Under the pieces are notes generated by a model. That model made no database searches. It saw nothing but the letters and a program-made list of their open reading frames with translations, and was not told the origin of the DNA. A DNA stretch of 64,000 nt, taken from Telopea speciosissima. Lineage: Eukaryota; Streptophyta; Magnoliopsida; Proteales; Proteaceae. The stretch lies in NCBI RefSeq assembly GCF_018873765.1, contig NC_057921.1, positions 65,585,557 through 65,649,556 of the forward strand. Direction: 5' to 3'. Made by a program: the position numbers and the translations under genes. Positions 1-14,286 of the stretch are shown in pieces (position 1 is the stretch's first letter; each line of letters starts with the position of its first letter).

Positions 1-2501
1 TATCGAAGTTCAGAGTGCAAGTCAGAAGCTATACTGCATGATAAAACCAAAGGTGTGGACCAGGTTACAAACATTAAGGACTGAATTTCTTAATTACTCA
101 ACTGACTTCCTGAAATTGAAGATAATTTTGCCTTCTCATTTCCTCTATATTTTTTATGTGCATGCTTCTGTTCTACATAATTTTGATTCATAAATGCGGA
201 AATCTGATTTATTCATTTTCCCTTTATTGAACTTTTCCTTCTTTTTTTTTTTGGTTTTTAAATAACTAGAATTGATTTTTCTCATTGGCTCATTGAGAGA
301 ACTATCTCCTCATTTGTTTCAGTACAAAGGCTTGTTGCAACAATCTCTGAGGGATTTCCATCCCTGTTATGTTGATTGGGTCTAACCTAGTTGACCTACA
401 AAAGTAGGCTTGCTGAAACACCTGGTATGAAGTGGGAGGCTCTAACTAACTTAAAGAATTTAGTTCATGCTTCTGAGCTAGATTTTATTTAATTAAGAAA
501 TTTATTTAAGACAAACTTCATAAAGTAACTTCTCTGCAATATATTTTATTGGAGAAATCAGTGCAAGATGGAACATTTGCTTGGATATGGGTTCAAGTGT
601 TTATATCAACAGGTTTCAGAATATACCTCATAATCCTCTAATCAAATCTCGAACACTATGTGCATTTGAATTTTGACCCAGTTGAGAATATATCATTACA
701 TTTGTCTGTCTCCAAGGCGCAAAATTCTAAACTCATCCGCATATAAACAAAAACAGACAATAATGTAGCAGCTGTTTTGCTTCTAGAAGATGTCTTGGTA
801 CTGTTTTAATTTTTGTGAGAGTTTCCAGTCCCCTTTCTCCATAATGCATGCTGAACTAACCTCCAATGGTTCCTTGGACATTGTCCTATAGTACAGCACA
901 GAGGTGGTGGTAATATCTGTTACTCATGGGGTGGGGGGGATTTGGCTGGTGTATCATGGACATCCATAGAAAAGGTATTAGCATCCATAGTTCCATTCAA
1001 ACTTCTAGCTTCTTTTTCATTCATTTATCCCCCTGCCTTTAGCTAAACTTAGAAGCTTTGTTGTTCTTATTTCGAAGATGCACTTAAAAAGTTTTACTAA
1101 CTTCTTTTGGGACTCTTTTCAAATTAATTTTCCTACTAGTAATGAGATACCTTGAGCATAACTATGCAACTCTTGCGGTTGAACTCCACTCACTGTTTTC
1201 AAATTCCGAAGCTGTGAGTTCCTGTGGGGTTGGGTTTATTTTTTTTTAATAATATAACTAGGGGACCCAGTCTTGTTTCATTTGTTCATTCTATTTTAGG
1301 GAAATGATTCATAAGGAACCTCTATTCTATGGATGCCTTCTCTTTTGTTTTTGAATTTACCTTCACTAAAATTCTTTACGACTACATTTTAACGTATGTC
1401 CTTGATGATTTGGTACCACTGTAGGAAGAATCCGAAGCTGGTATTGGTTCTCAGAGTATGGTTTGATGGTTTATAATATGTCAAAGAATAGATACTGTGA
1501 GCGGATTGGTAGACAACACAAAAGCAATCATGGTAATATTTATTTTGGTTATTTACTTCATCTTCTCTGTTATGTTTTAAGCAATATGTGCCTGTGCAAA
1601 ATTTATTTCTTTTAAAAGCATTTATGTACCTCATGCCTTTCGTTATGGATTCTTTCTGTCATAACGAAAGTGGGGAGCAACCCTCAAAGTGGTTTTCTTA
1701 AAAGCCTACTGTGGGTTTGATTGTTATATTGGGAAAAAGAGTGTGAAACTGTATCCATACTGTTGTAAATGTATGCTTTCTCTTAAAACATCCGCCAGAC
1801 AAAATAATATGGATTTTAGAAAATTAAAGTGCAGAATATGGCGGATATCGATACCTACCTACTTAGGTACCCCCACAAATTTTTTCTTGCATCTTTTTGA
1901 CAAATCTTTTGCTACTGGACACTGTTACTTAAACCCAATCTATTCCCATGCCATATGTTTGTATGTCCTGCATTAGCACCTCTTTTTGTCCTTTTGTTAA
2001 TGTCTTCCCTCAAGTATTTGAAGACAGAATTGCTGGAAAAACCTCATTTTTAGGTTGCAGTATCGAGTTTTTGCATGCGGTTCATTGACTTTGACCAGGG
2101 CTGTTGGAAATATCAACAGCTCCCTGCTTCATTCAGCCTGAATGATTTTTCAAGTGGTTTGACCACCAGTCTGGCCAAGTTCCAAACCACTATAATATTT
2201 TTTTTGGCACCTAATTTGAAATACTACTTAGTTCTTCTGCAATTGATGAAATTTGATTGTATTTCTTATCATGTACTACTTCTACAACTACCTTTTTGTA
2301 ATGAAAACAAACTAACGTGGGACTAATGTCTTGCTGATTCAGTGATGTACATTGTCGACTTAAGAAGGGCTGTCTACTATCAGAAATGTTTTGATCCTGA
2401 TTGCAAAGGTTCAGAGACAATTTTTCCTTTATTGTCTTAAAATGAAAACCTTTTAATTGCATGAGCATTCACTTTTCACTGGGCTAAAATTGTGGCACCA
2501 G
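1..2501. other. Non-coding stretch upstream of first recognised exon
   Basis: AT-rich sequence without a convincing long reading frame. It is probably intron or upstream DNA of the gene whose last exons follow. Two short exon-like pieces could belong to that gene: bases 1-52, an open frame followed by GTGTGG, and 1425-1458, after a CACTGTAG acceptor, encoding EESEAGIGSQSM before a weak GTTTGA donor. Neither can be proved by eye. No transposon structure was recognised. Confidence 0.4.
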
Positions 2502-3903
2502 GTTATCGATCTCCACTCCGTCCAATCCCCTCGCATGTCATCCCTGATTCAATGTATATGCTCAATTCGCAACAGATAGAGCATCATGGAGGAACAGTGA
2601 TGAATAATTACATTAATCAAAGTTTTGGTGGAAATGATTCTGAAAACCTTTCCGGTTATAACGATGAAAGCATTACAGACAGTTGCAAGAAAGATGGATG
2701 GTGGATTGAAGCGATAAGAATTGCTGATGGCATTGAAAGTGTGAAGACACAGGGACTCAATGACATGGTTTGTCCAGTGACTTCACTCCCCCAGGTGATA
2801 AATTTAGTTAGCAACTTTGTTTGATCCAACTTATCCATGTCTTCTAAATTTTGAGCTCCCAATTTCATTCCACAGCCACACAATTTGAGCCTCCTCCCCC
2901 CCTCCCCCCTCTCTTTTTTTTTTTTTGTAAAAAAAATCTGTGCCAAAAATTGTGTTAGAGGGCAGACTTAGGAGTTGAGTTGGTGGATTTCGATGGCTAG
3001 GCAGGGCTTGAGGATTGCTCCCCTAAATGAGTAATCTTTGCCTCTTGGTATTACAAAGATAAGGTGGTTATGTTAGTCCCATGACACCTCTATCACATGG
3101 TTCAGGCATGTGTCTAGGAGTAAGGCTATCAGGTTGTTTAATCTTTGGGTCCAGGGCCTTGGCGAAATTGGATCCATCAGTCCAGTTCGGTACCACATCA
3201 TAATGATGTGCAATATTTTTAAAGCAATTTCATTAATGGTCTAAATACATTGTTATTTGCACCATAAAGCCAAGAGTTAGCAGTGAACATATGTAATTAT
3301 GAACTTGCAACACGACATTATTGAACATCAAATGTAAAGGGCATGAACTTATAATGATACGAGTTCATGATTTATGGCTTTATGTGCATTACAAAGTGTC
3401 AAAATTTGGGGGATCTGATCCATCACATACCCTTACCCTTGTGCATGTCGTTTCTTGCCTGACACAAATACTCTGGTAAAATGAAGAGGCCAAGCATCCC
3501 AACATGAGACTCTGCCTTGATATTAGATAAAAGAATACCCAAAGTTTCCCTTAGGGGTGCCAACTTGTTGCATTTGGTTGTGTTCAATGCATGCCCATGG
3601 CCCAAACCAGGATTCTTTGGTTTAACAGGCATGCAATTCATCTTATTTAGTATCATAACTCTACTGTGGACTAAAAGAAAAAAACTACTAAAGGTTTGCT
3701 ACTCCATTGTTCACTGGCTGAACTCTGCTCTTTGCATCCGAGCAATGTTCAAAATTCTTGCTTTTTTGTGACTGGCTTAATGTCTTCCTTGTATGGTATT
3801 TAAGCAGAACCCTGACGATGAAGATCATGAGTGGTGGATGGTGGTTGAAAGGACTGCATCTCAGACTGAAAACCAAGCCTTCACACAATTAGTTATGCGA
3901 TGA
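2502..3903 (+). CDS. C-terminal two exons of an unrecognised plant protein (5' end not resolved)
   Basis: Two exons can be joined in frame. The first is 2502-2794, after a CACCAG acceptor and ending CCCCAG before GTGATA. The last is 3808-3903, after TTTAAGCAG and ending in TGA. Together they encode about 129 residues starting (G)YRSPLRPIPSHVIPDS. The middle is Asn/Ser-rich and acidic. Two tryptophan pairs stand out: KKDGWWIEAIRIADG near the exon junction and DDEDHEWWMVVERTASQTE just after it, the protein ending FTQLVMR. I do not recognise the family. The paired WW-acidic motifs and in-frame splice sites argue for a real conserved C-terminus. Earlier exons should lie in 1-2500 or left of the window, with the 3' UTR running to roughly 4.5 kb. 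Confidence 0.5.
2795..3807 (+). other. Intron of the unrecognised gene
   Basis: Starts GTGATA and ends TTTAAGCAG. It carries a C-rich/T-rich tract near 2895-2925 and nothing else recognisable. Confidence 0.45.
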
Positions 3904-5364
3904 CAACAGGGTACCCACATGATGAAAAGTTCATCTTGAGCTGTCTTCCGCCAAATCAGTGAAGCATTGAAACTTCTCTTTTTGAGAAGCATGCCACATC
4001 TTTGAATTGGATTTGGAACTCCATCTCCTGCAAAACCTACGCCAGGATGGTCAGTAATGATGAATTCCAGCTATGATTCAGTGGCATGCCCATTCCCGTT
4101 TAACATTTGATTTGGTGACCTAGTTTAACATTGGATGGTTCATTGTGCTGCAATAGAAAGTTTCAGGTACTACAAGCCATTACAAAGATCTTCAAGAATT
4201 TGTTCAATCTGTTGTTGGTTAGCTACCATGAGATCATGACGATGAACTCTACATGCTCAGAAGACTCTTGAAAGATCAAAATATGCTGGATGGTTGGGAT
4301 TTTAACAATGCTAATCAAATCAGACTCCAAGTTAGCCGATCTGTTTATCAGTTAGGTAATACATGAATTGCTAGAGTTTGGATAGTTGAGCTTTCTAAAT
4401 TGTCCAAACTGATCATGAGTTTGGTTGGTCACCCTCGTATGTTGTGAAGATAATGTAATGGTTTGTGTTTATAATGTTTACAGTATATTCTTTTTATTCT
4501 AAGAGAGGCCAAGGTTACTGGTGAGATGTGGCAGGTATCTGTTGAACTCTTATCACCAACTTCAATTATTCAAAAGGCTAAGCTTGTTAAAACTACAATC
4601 AACCCACCCGAGTCCCTTCTAAACCATTATCACTACAGTGGGACTTAAGGGTGTTAAACAATTCGATTTTTGTTTAAATGGTTCCGTTTATGTTGTAATT
4701 GAGAGATATCAAACTTGATTTCAATTTCTCATATTGAAATATTTATCTGCTTATAATTAGTTCCAATTATATAATTTATTATTGTTTCAGTTTCGATTTT
4801 TTTGTTGGTTTTTGTTGTACAGAACTACAGATCATTATCGATTTTAATTAGTTTAATCAGATTTATTCGGTTTGTAATTGATTCTATTTGAACAACATAA
4901 CCGATTTTATTTGGTTTAATGGTTCGATTATTAGGTTTAATCGATTTGTTTGGTTTTTTTCATTTTATTGTTGATTTAGCTGTTTATTAGGTTTAATCGG
5001 TTTTATACTCACCCTTTTAGCAAAAGTTTTTGTGTATGCATGGCCATGCATACAATCATTGGATGGGAGATAAGAAGAATCTATGGTGTAACCCCTTCAC
5101 CTCCATTGGATGGTTGTATTCCCTCATTTCCATTCAACAGCTGTGTGCAAGGTCATGCATCATACATGATCGTTTATAAAAAAAAATTTCAATACTTTTT
5201 CAAGAATGTAGCATGAATGGTTTCTCCGTTCCAAAAGCTATAAAAAAAATCCATTACTTTTTCTAATTAAATTTGAATTGAATAATAATTTGGTTTATAT
5301 ATTTCGATTTAAATTAAAAACGTCAGTGGAACCCAATATGGATCAAATCTTTTCTTTACGAACA
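3904..5364. other. 3' flank and intergenic DNA with degenerate repeats
   Basis: The first 500 bases are probably 3' UTR of the preceding gene. About 4645-5020 is an AT-rich stretch rich in GGTTTAAT/CGATTT words. It opens with AGGGTGTTAAAC, like the left end of the foldback element at 35051. About 5030-5175 holds a repeat (GCATGGCCATGCATACAATC, then CATTCAACAGCTGTGTGCAA) whose inverted copy recurs near 40830-40960. No gene seen. Confidence 0.4.
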
Positions 5365-5580
5365 GGTTTCAAAAATCGGTGAATCGGATCAAGAAGCGGC
5401 TTGATACCAATCTCGATATTTGTGATTCGATACGATCGATTCCTAGAAAAAACTCCAGAATTGTTAGAATATTCTTGGAACTATTTATTTTATAGTTTTT
5501 TTTACCAATTCAGACCCGATTCGAATCGGCATTGACCGTTTCCGTGACCAATTCCCAATTTTAAAACCCTGCTCATGAAA
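5365..5580. repeat. Copy of dispersed 'ATCGG' repeat immediately upstream of MDS
   Basis: Bounded by GTTTCAAAAATCGGTGAATC and AATTTTAAAACCCTG, with internal words such as GATTCGATACGATCGATTCC. Similar sequence occurs near 13500, 23130, 33800, 34600, 44890 and 47600. It ends about 130 bases before the MDS start codon, so it probably forms part of the promoter region. Confidence 0.55.
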
Positions 5581-5707
5581 CACGTTGGAAGTTTATTATA
5601 CTTTTTCTAGTAGGCAAAACTCCACTAAATCAGTTTATTACGGCACTGTGTCTCTCCATCTTGTCCGAGTCCGACAGTCCAAAGACCGAAGCTTCAATTC
5701 AATTTCA

Positions 5708-9108
<3,401 letters not shown>

Positions 9109-9649
9109 AGGGGGGGGGGGGGGTGTCATCTTCCAAAACTGTCCAGTGAGAGAATTTAAATTTCTTTCCTGTTTTTATATACTGTTGGCAGAAATGTACT
9201 TGCTTTGTCGTCGCAGGTGAGGATTAAAGACTATGTGGTCACTGGCGTAATGGGGCCAATGGTCATCATTGTATGTAACTCATTTATAATATATAAAAGT
9301 CTTCACAAAAAAAAAACATAATAGTATAGAATATCCAGTTCATTTGTTCCAAAGATATCTTTGCAGTCTTGCACATGAACTATTTCTGAAGTGTTCCACA
9401 ATCTCAAGAACTGATGCAATGAGTCTTTATCAGTGGCGCACTGCTCAGTCAATTTTGACATTATGTGTTGCAGAGCTGAAGTTCCAGTTGTGTTATTGGA
9501 CGTTTGGTCTGGAAAATACTCCTGCACAGGACGGTAAGACCCATCTGTTTGATGGTGTTTACTAGTTAGAAGTCTGGAACTACGAAATTTTGATATGAAA
9601 ATGCAATATAAAATTAGGGAAAGAGAACCCTATCTGGGCGTGTGCGGTA

Positions 9650-9865
9650 TGCTGCCTCTGACATAGGGGCGGGCAAAATGACCGCCATGCCCCAAGGGAG
9701 TTTTTTCCAAAAGAGAAGGAGAGAAGATGACACGTGTTGGCATCGGGCTTGTCTCCAAGGAGCCCAATACCCAGGGAATGCCTCAGCCTAGAGAGGCATT
9801 CGACGACACTGGGCTCCCTAAAGAGGAGTTAGATCCCACATGCTGGGCACCCGAGTGGGGTGCCC
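9650..9865. repeat. Foldback repeat cluster (GGGCTCC.. type)
   Basis: 9735-9795 (GGCTTGTCTCCAAGGAGCCC, CCCAGGGAATGCCTC) pairs with GAGGCATTCGACGACACTGG GCTCCCTAAAGAGG after a short loop, making a long hairpin. Related hairpins occur at about 42835-42990 and 55420-55590. The left part (GGCGGGCAAAATGACCGCC) resembles the sequence near 48030. Confidence 0.45.
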
Positions 9866-10947
9866 AGCCTTTTCCAAATATATAATTTAAGAATATTTTT
9901 AGGGGTGATATCTCCAGAGTTTCGGATAAGTGGTGTAGCAGATTATCCAATGTTTAATCCCAACTCTCATACGCTAGGGGCGACCTGGTGTTAGAGTGAA
10001 ACCGTTAGAAAAGGGTTACTTGCCGCTGAGTTGAGCGATCCATCTAATCTAGGGTGGATCAATGTTGACATGGTTCAGAAGCGTAGTGATTTGTTATGAT
10101 ATCACATTAGTCATATGGGAGTTCAATTTCATAAGTGATTTATTGGGGTTTGATATGATATTAGGCTCTTTCATCTTATAAGTCGATTTTTTACCATCCG
10201 ATGTGGATCATATAAAATAATAGATTATTATTAAATGGTGACATTGTAAGATAGATAAACTTTTACTTTTACATTACTATCTATACCCCAACAAGACAAA
10301 GAAGACTATCCAATTTTATAGTATGTGATGCAGTAGTGGCCAGTGAGCTATGTCGGTGCTTATAAAATTTATTGTATATGAAAGAGATGATGTGCTGATG
10401 GGGAAACAACAAAAGGAAGAGGCCAGGATTGATCACAGGTGTCAGGTGACCCATCCTTAAAATTAATAATAATATAATGATAATAAAATGAGATCATATT
10501 ATTTAAAACATAGACATAATTAATAATTTAACTAGAAATGTAAAAACAAATACTCCCAATGTTACTGCCTGAAGTGTTTTGTCTTAAACCAAATCGATCT
10601 CTCCAAGTATTACTCACTTAATTAGTTGTTGTTTTTTGTCGCCTCCTTCTTGGAAAATACCCATTAATTTATGGAGGCTGAATCTGCTAATCACTAGGAT
10701 TTGCATATAACATCCAAGTGAGTTGTTATATGGTGAAGCTTTGAAGTCAGGATTTTGGCATAGTTTGGGTAGTTACACGTAAACAAGAGTGTATTAGTGC
10801 ATGCTTAGCCTGGAATTTTTTATTTTTTTTGGGGAAGGGGGTGGGGGGTGTTTGGCTGGTTTAAAGTATTGTGCATGTTCAACTACTTCTTGGGCATGCA
10901 TGTGGGTTTCAAAGACATCAACTGCCTTCAATTGTGTTTCTATAAAA

Positions 10948-11130
10948 GGGGAAGTAGTTTTCTGTTCGGGAGTGTGGCCTACGCCAGCATTCCCATGTGT
11001 CTATCTCTCTCCTCCTCAAAACAAGGGGGCAGAGTTGTCTTTTCAAATGGGGAGGAGAGAGATAGACTCATGGGAGTGCTGACATAGGCCACACTCCCCT
11101 CAGCACTCTCGGACAGAGAACTTTCTCCCC
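10948..11130. mobile_element. Foldback MITE-like element, 183 bp
   Basis: The left arm (GGGAGTGTGGCCTACGCCAG, then TCTATCTCTCTCC) is an inverted copy of the right arm (GGAGAGAGATAGAC, then GCCACACTCCC). The ends are GGGG and CCCC. TATAAAA flanks both sides (10941-10947 and 11131-11137), a possible 7-bp target duplication. Related hairpins are at about 21005-21110 and 43270-43440. Confidence 0.6.
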
Positions 11131-11187
11131 TATAAAAATTATAAAAGGGAATGGTTTTCTGAGCCAGAAGGGAAAAGTAGGTTAACA

Positions 11188-11188
<1 letters not shown>

Positions 11189-11216
<28 letters not shown>
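11189..11216. repeat. (CT)n microsatellite
   Basis: About 14 uninterrupted CT units. Confidence 0.9.
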
Positions 11217-11221
<5 letters not shown>

Positions 11222-11425
11222 CTCTTAACATGAAATGACCTCACTATCGTCTGAAGTACGAAATTGTTCCATGGCACCTCATTAGTGGGCTCCTCTATAC
11301 TGCATGTTTAGAGAACCCTCTCCAATCTAATAAAGGACAAAAAAAAAAAATCATTTTAGGTAAAACATTAGGAATAAGAAAATACATAATGTTAAAGTGT
11401 AGTTCCCTCTCACTCTCCTCATTAT

Positions 11426-11655
11426 GGAAAATAATCCTCTCCAATTCCTTAAAACTATGCAGTGCGACAGTTCAGGGTGGAGATGTTGACACGTGGCAAC
11501 TGGGACATCTGACGATGCAGCTCATGAAAAAAAAAAAAAAAAAAAACAGAAGTCATTGAGTTCGAACTGTTGGATGTTCTAGCTGCCACATGTCGACATC
11601 TCCACCCCGAATGCAGCACTGCACAGTTTAGGGAATTTGGAGAGGATTAAAATCC
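11426..11655. mobile_element. Mutator-like MITE with 9-bp target duplication
   Basis: A 230-bp foldback. The left end GGAAAATAATCCTCTCC matches the inverted right end GGATTTTAATCCTCTCC. The inverted repeat continues inward through AAACTATGCAGTGC and GGTGGAGATGTTGACACGTGGCA. The arms are separated by an internal poly-A run. CCTCATTAT occurs perfectly on both sides (11417-11425 and 11656-11664). A 9-bp duplication with long inverted ends is typical of Mutator-like elements. Confidence 0.75.
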
Positions 11656-12452
11656 CCTCATTATAAATGGAGCCCCTTTCTCTTTCTTCATTAAATATAA
11701 GCTTTCACTTCCTGCTATTTGCTTGGTGTGTACGATAGCAATATAAGTAGGTAATATCTAGATCCCTCTCCCAAATATTATTACCAACAGAAAAAAAATA
11801 AAAAGTGTGGGACTTACAAAAACTTGCATTTCATCTAGGCAACTGGAAATTGATTTTCAAACCTAAAATGTAGGTGTTTTTTTTGTCATTTACGGTGAAG
11901 AGAGAATCTCTTCATTCACATTGATTTAACATTAGGATTGGACTCCTAGAATAGTTAGTTTAATCATTAACTTCCACATCTATTGACAAAGATCTGAAAA
12001 ACCTTTCCCCGATCAAATCAAAGGGTCAGATTCTATAGCTGAAGAGATTCTCTCTTAACACAAATGTATTGATTTTGCATTATTTTTTTTTTTTTGATAT
12101 TCTCTTCTTTTATTCCATTCATTTCACTTTATTTTACTAGTGAAAGCTAACCTAATGAGGCTTTAGGATATTGAATTCTAGACGTATGCACTTAAGTGTA
12201 TGGATTGTGATATGCATTATCTCTCAGATTCTAACCCAACAGCTTTAACTTTTAGGTGGAATGCCCATTTAGTATGTGAAGACACCCAAAACCCTACACT
12301 AATAACTAACGATGTGAAATTATTTCTAACATCTTTCTATGTAAGCAAAATGACATACATGTGGAATGTGGAAAGAAGAGTGTCACAATATTTTTTTGGT
12401 AGACACTCCCACACCTAGTACTTTAGGATTTGACATGCCCAAAAGACCTAAG

Positions 12453-12562
12453 GATGCCAAGGGACCTTCTTAGGAGTTCTTTTAGGTGGAAAAAAGCCAA
12501 AAAACCAAAACCTTAGATGCCAAAGGGAGCTTCTTAGAAGCTCATTTAGGTAGAAAGGAAGA
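12453..12562. repeat. Spaced imperfect direct repeat (~46 bp x2)
   Basis: GATGCCAAGGGACCTTCTTA.. near 12454 recurs as GATGCCAAAGGGAGCTTCTT.. near 12518. Both copies continue into TTTAGGTGGAAA/TTTAGGTAGAAA. Confidence 0.6.
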
Positions 12563-12934
12563 AGAGACAACTACATCACAGACAACTAATTTGTCAAAAG
12601 AAAAAAGGGAAATGGCTGGACACGCCACAGGGATGTCCAGCATGTGTCTTTGTCCCTTACCTTCTTGTGTCCAGCCTTGTCATTGGTGTATGCTACTAAT
12701 CTATCGTAAGCTGGTAGGCTGGTAGCATACCAAACCAATCTCTCTCTCAATAAAAAATTAAGCCAAAGGAAATTCTGATAAGAACTCAAATATAATTGTA
12801 GTTAATATAATTTTGTGTAAAGGTTTGAGGTTGGCTATGTTGCTCGTAAATTTCGTTCTGATGGTAATTTCAGATTGGTGGGTGAGGTTTGGGAGAGGGT
12901 TTCCTTGGCTGTGGCTTAAGTCATTCTAGGGTTT

Positions 12935-13110
12935 TAGGTAACAGTATCGGATTGGTTGATCCATATACATATCAATGTATCATGGTATTGGCCAATAGGG
13001 TGTTTTTTTTTGGAAAATTTGGTTTATTTGGACCAATATTGGCTTATACGTATCAGTATCGTATCAGTATTGACTATGATTGATACCGAATCTGATACCA
13101 TAAACTAAAT
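12935..13110. repeat. 'ATCGG' dispersed repeat copy
   Basis: Contains AACAGTATCGGATTGGTTGA, CGTATCAGTATCGTATCAGT and TGATACCGAATCTGATACC, words shared with the other copies in the window. Confidence 0.5.
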
Positions 13111-13494
13111 CCCTAGGTCATTCTATGGTTGGCATTATTTCTCTCATGCAGCCTATCAAATGGGGGTTTGCAATTTTGTGGATCATAGGTTCTCAGGGTT
13201 TGATTCATGCATTGTAGTTCTTATGTATTCTCCAAAACAAATGGGAAAAAGAACGCTAATTAATTGGTCATGGGGTTTTTGTGCCAGATATAAGACTATC
13301 TGAAATTATCGCTCAGCCCCCATTGAAATAAATTATCTCATTCAAGCAAATCCCCCTGCGAACGTTCTCATTGGCCCTCACATTTGTATAAGCGCTACAC
13401 AATCAAACAACGATCGCTTGCCCAAAAGAAAACTAGATAGTAGGGTGAAGGATAGGATGGACTCGAACTCTAAGTACCGGAGGTCACCAACTGA

Positions 13495-13810
13495 AACCAT
13501 GGTTCTAGGAATCAGAATCGGATCACCTATTCTGGTCGAATTGGATCAGAATCGACTAGACTCGATTCTGATTCTGACTGATTCAAATTGGCCCATTTGT
13601 ACTGGATTTCTAAGGTTCAGGGCGATTCTATTTGATTCTGTTTACTTGAACCAGGCTGAACCAGCTAAAGCCGATTCATACTGGATTTCTAGGGTTCAGC
13701 CGTTCGGGACAGTTTGATTCTGGCTGAATCCGCTTACTTGAACCATGGATGAACCAATTAAAGCCGATTCCGACTGATTCCGCTTCCATGACTGAACCAG
13801 CTAAAGCTGA
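13495..13810. repeat. 'ATCGG' dispersed repeat upstream of the DUF21/CBS gene
   Basis: Opens with ATGGTTCTAGGAATCAGAAT CGGATCACC and continues with several GATTCTGATTC/GATTCCGACTGATTCCGC units. It ends about 240 bases before the putative TATA box of the next gene. Confidence 0.5.
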
Positions 13811-14048
13811 GCAGTGAGCACCTTCTTACTCTCTCTCTCAGGTCTCAACTGCGAAGAATGAATGTCACAACTCACAAGTGGGGACTGTAGGAGTCGCTTG
13901 CGTGTGTGCGTATGTGTATGTGGGGGTTGGGAATTGGATGTTTCGAGGCTTCAGGTTCAAATTTCTAACTACTTCTGTCCGTTCTTCATCAGCCATCGAC
14001 CGTCTCTCCCTCTTCCATAAAAATAAAAAAAAAAACTGTCTCTTTCCC

Positions 14049-14055
14049 TATAAAT
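14049..14055 (+). promoter_or_regulatory. Putative TATA box of the DUF21/CBS gene
   Basis: TATAAAT in a pyrimidine-rich setting, 232 bases upstream of the ATG at 14287. Position and sequence suit a core promoter; no transcript evidence is available. Confidence 0.35.
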
Positions 14056-14286
14056 TCCAAGAAGAATTTGATAGTTTTGGGTGACAGTGCTGAGTCTCCG
14101 TGACGTGAGACCCAAAAAAAGGAGGATCAAAATGTCACCCGTTCCCAACCCACCCCGGATTTCCCTCCCTCTCCTTCTCTTCTGGGTCGCTCTCGGGGGA
14201 GGTCTGACGTCTTCAATTCCTAGAGAATATATATTCTCTTCTTCTGTCTTCTTAGTAACTGAGGTTGAACCACTTAATTCATTGCC

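Larger units (their letters stand above)
9109..14048. other. Intergenic region packed with small foldback elements
   Basis: About 5 kb between MDS and the DUF21/CBS gene. It holds the 3' UTR of MDS, several foldback elements annotated separately, a CT microsatellite, a spaced direct repeat at 12453-12562, and 'ATCGG' repeat copies at about 12935-13110 and 13495-13800. About 9895-10800 is AT-rich with nothing recognised. No gene is supported. Confidence 0.6.

Noticed and set aside
1389-1634. Minus-strand 81-codon frame near the left edge
   Set aside because: AT-rich random frame with unusual composition and no similarity to a known family.
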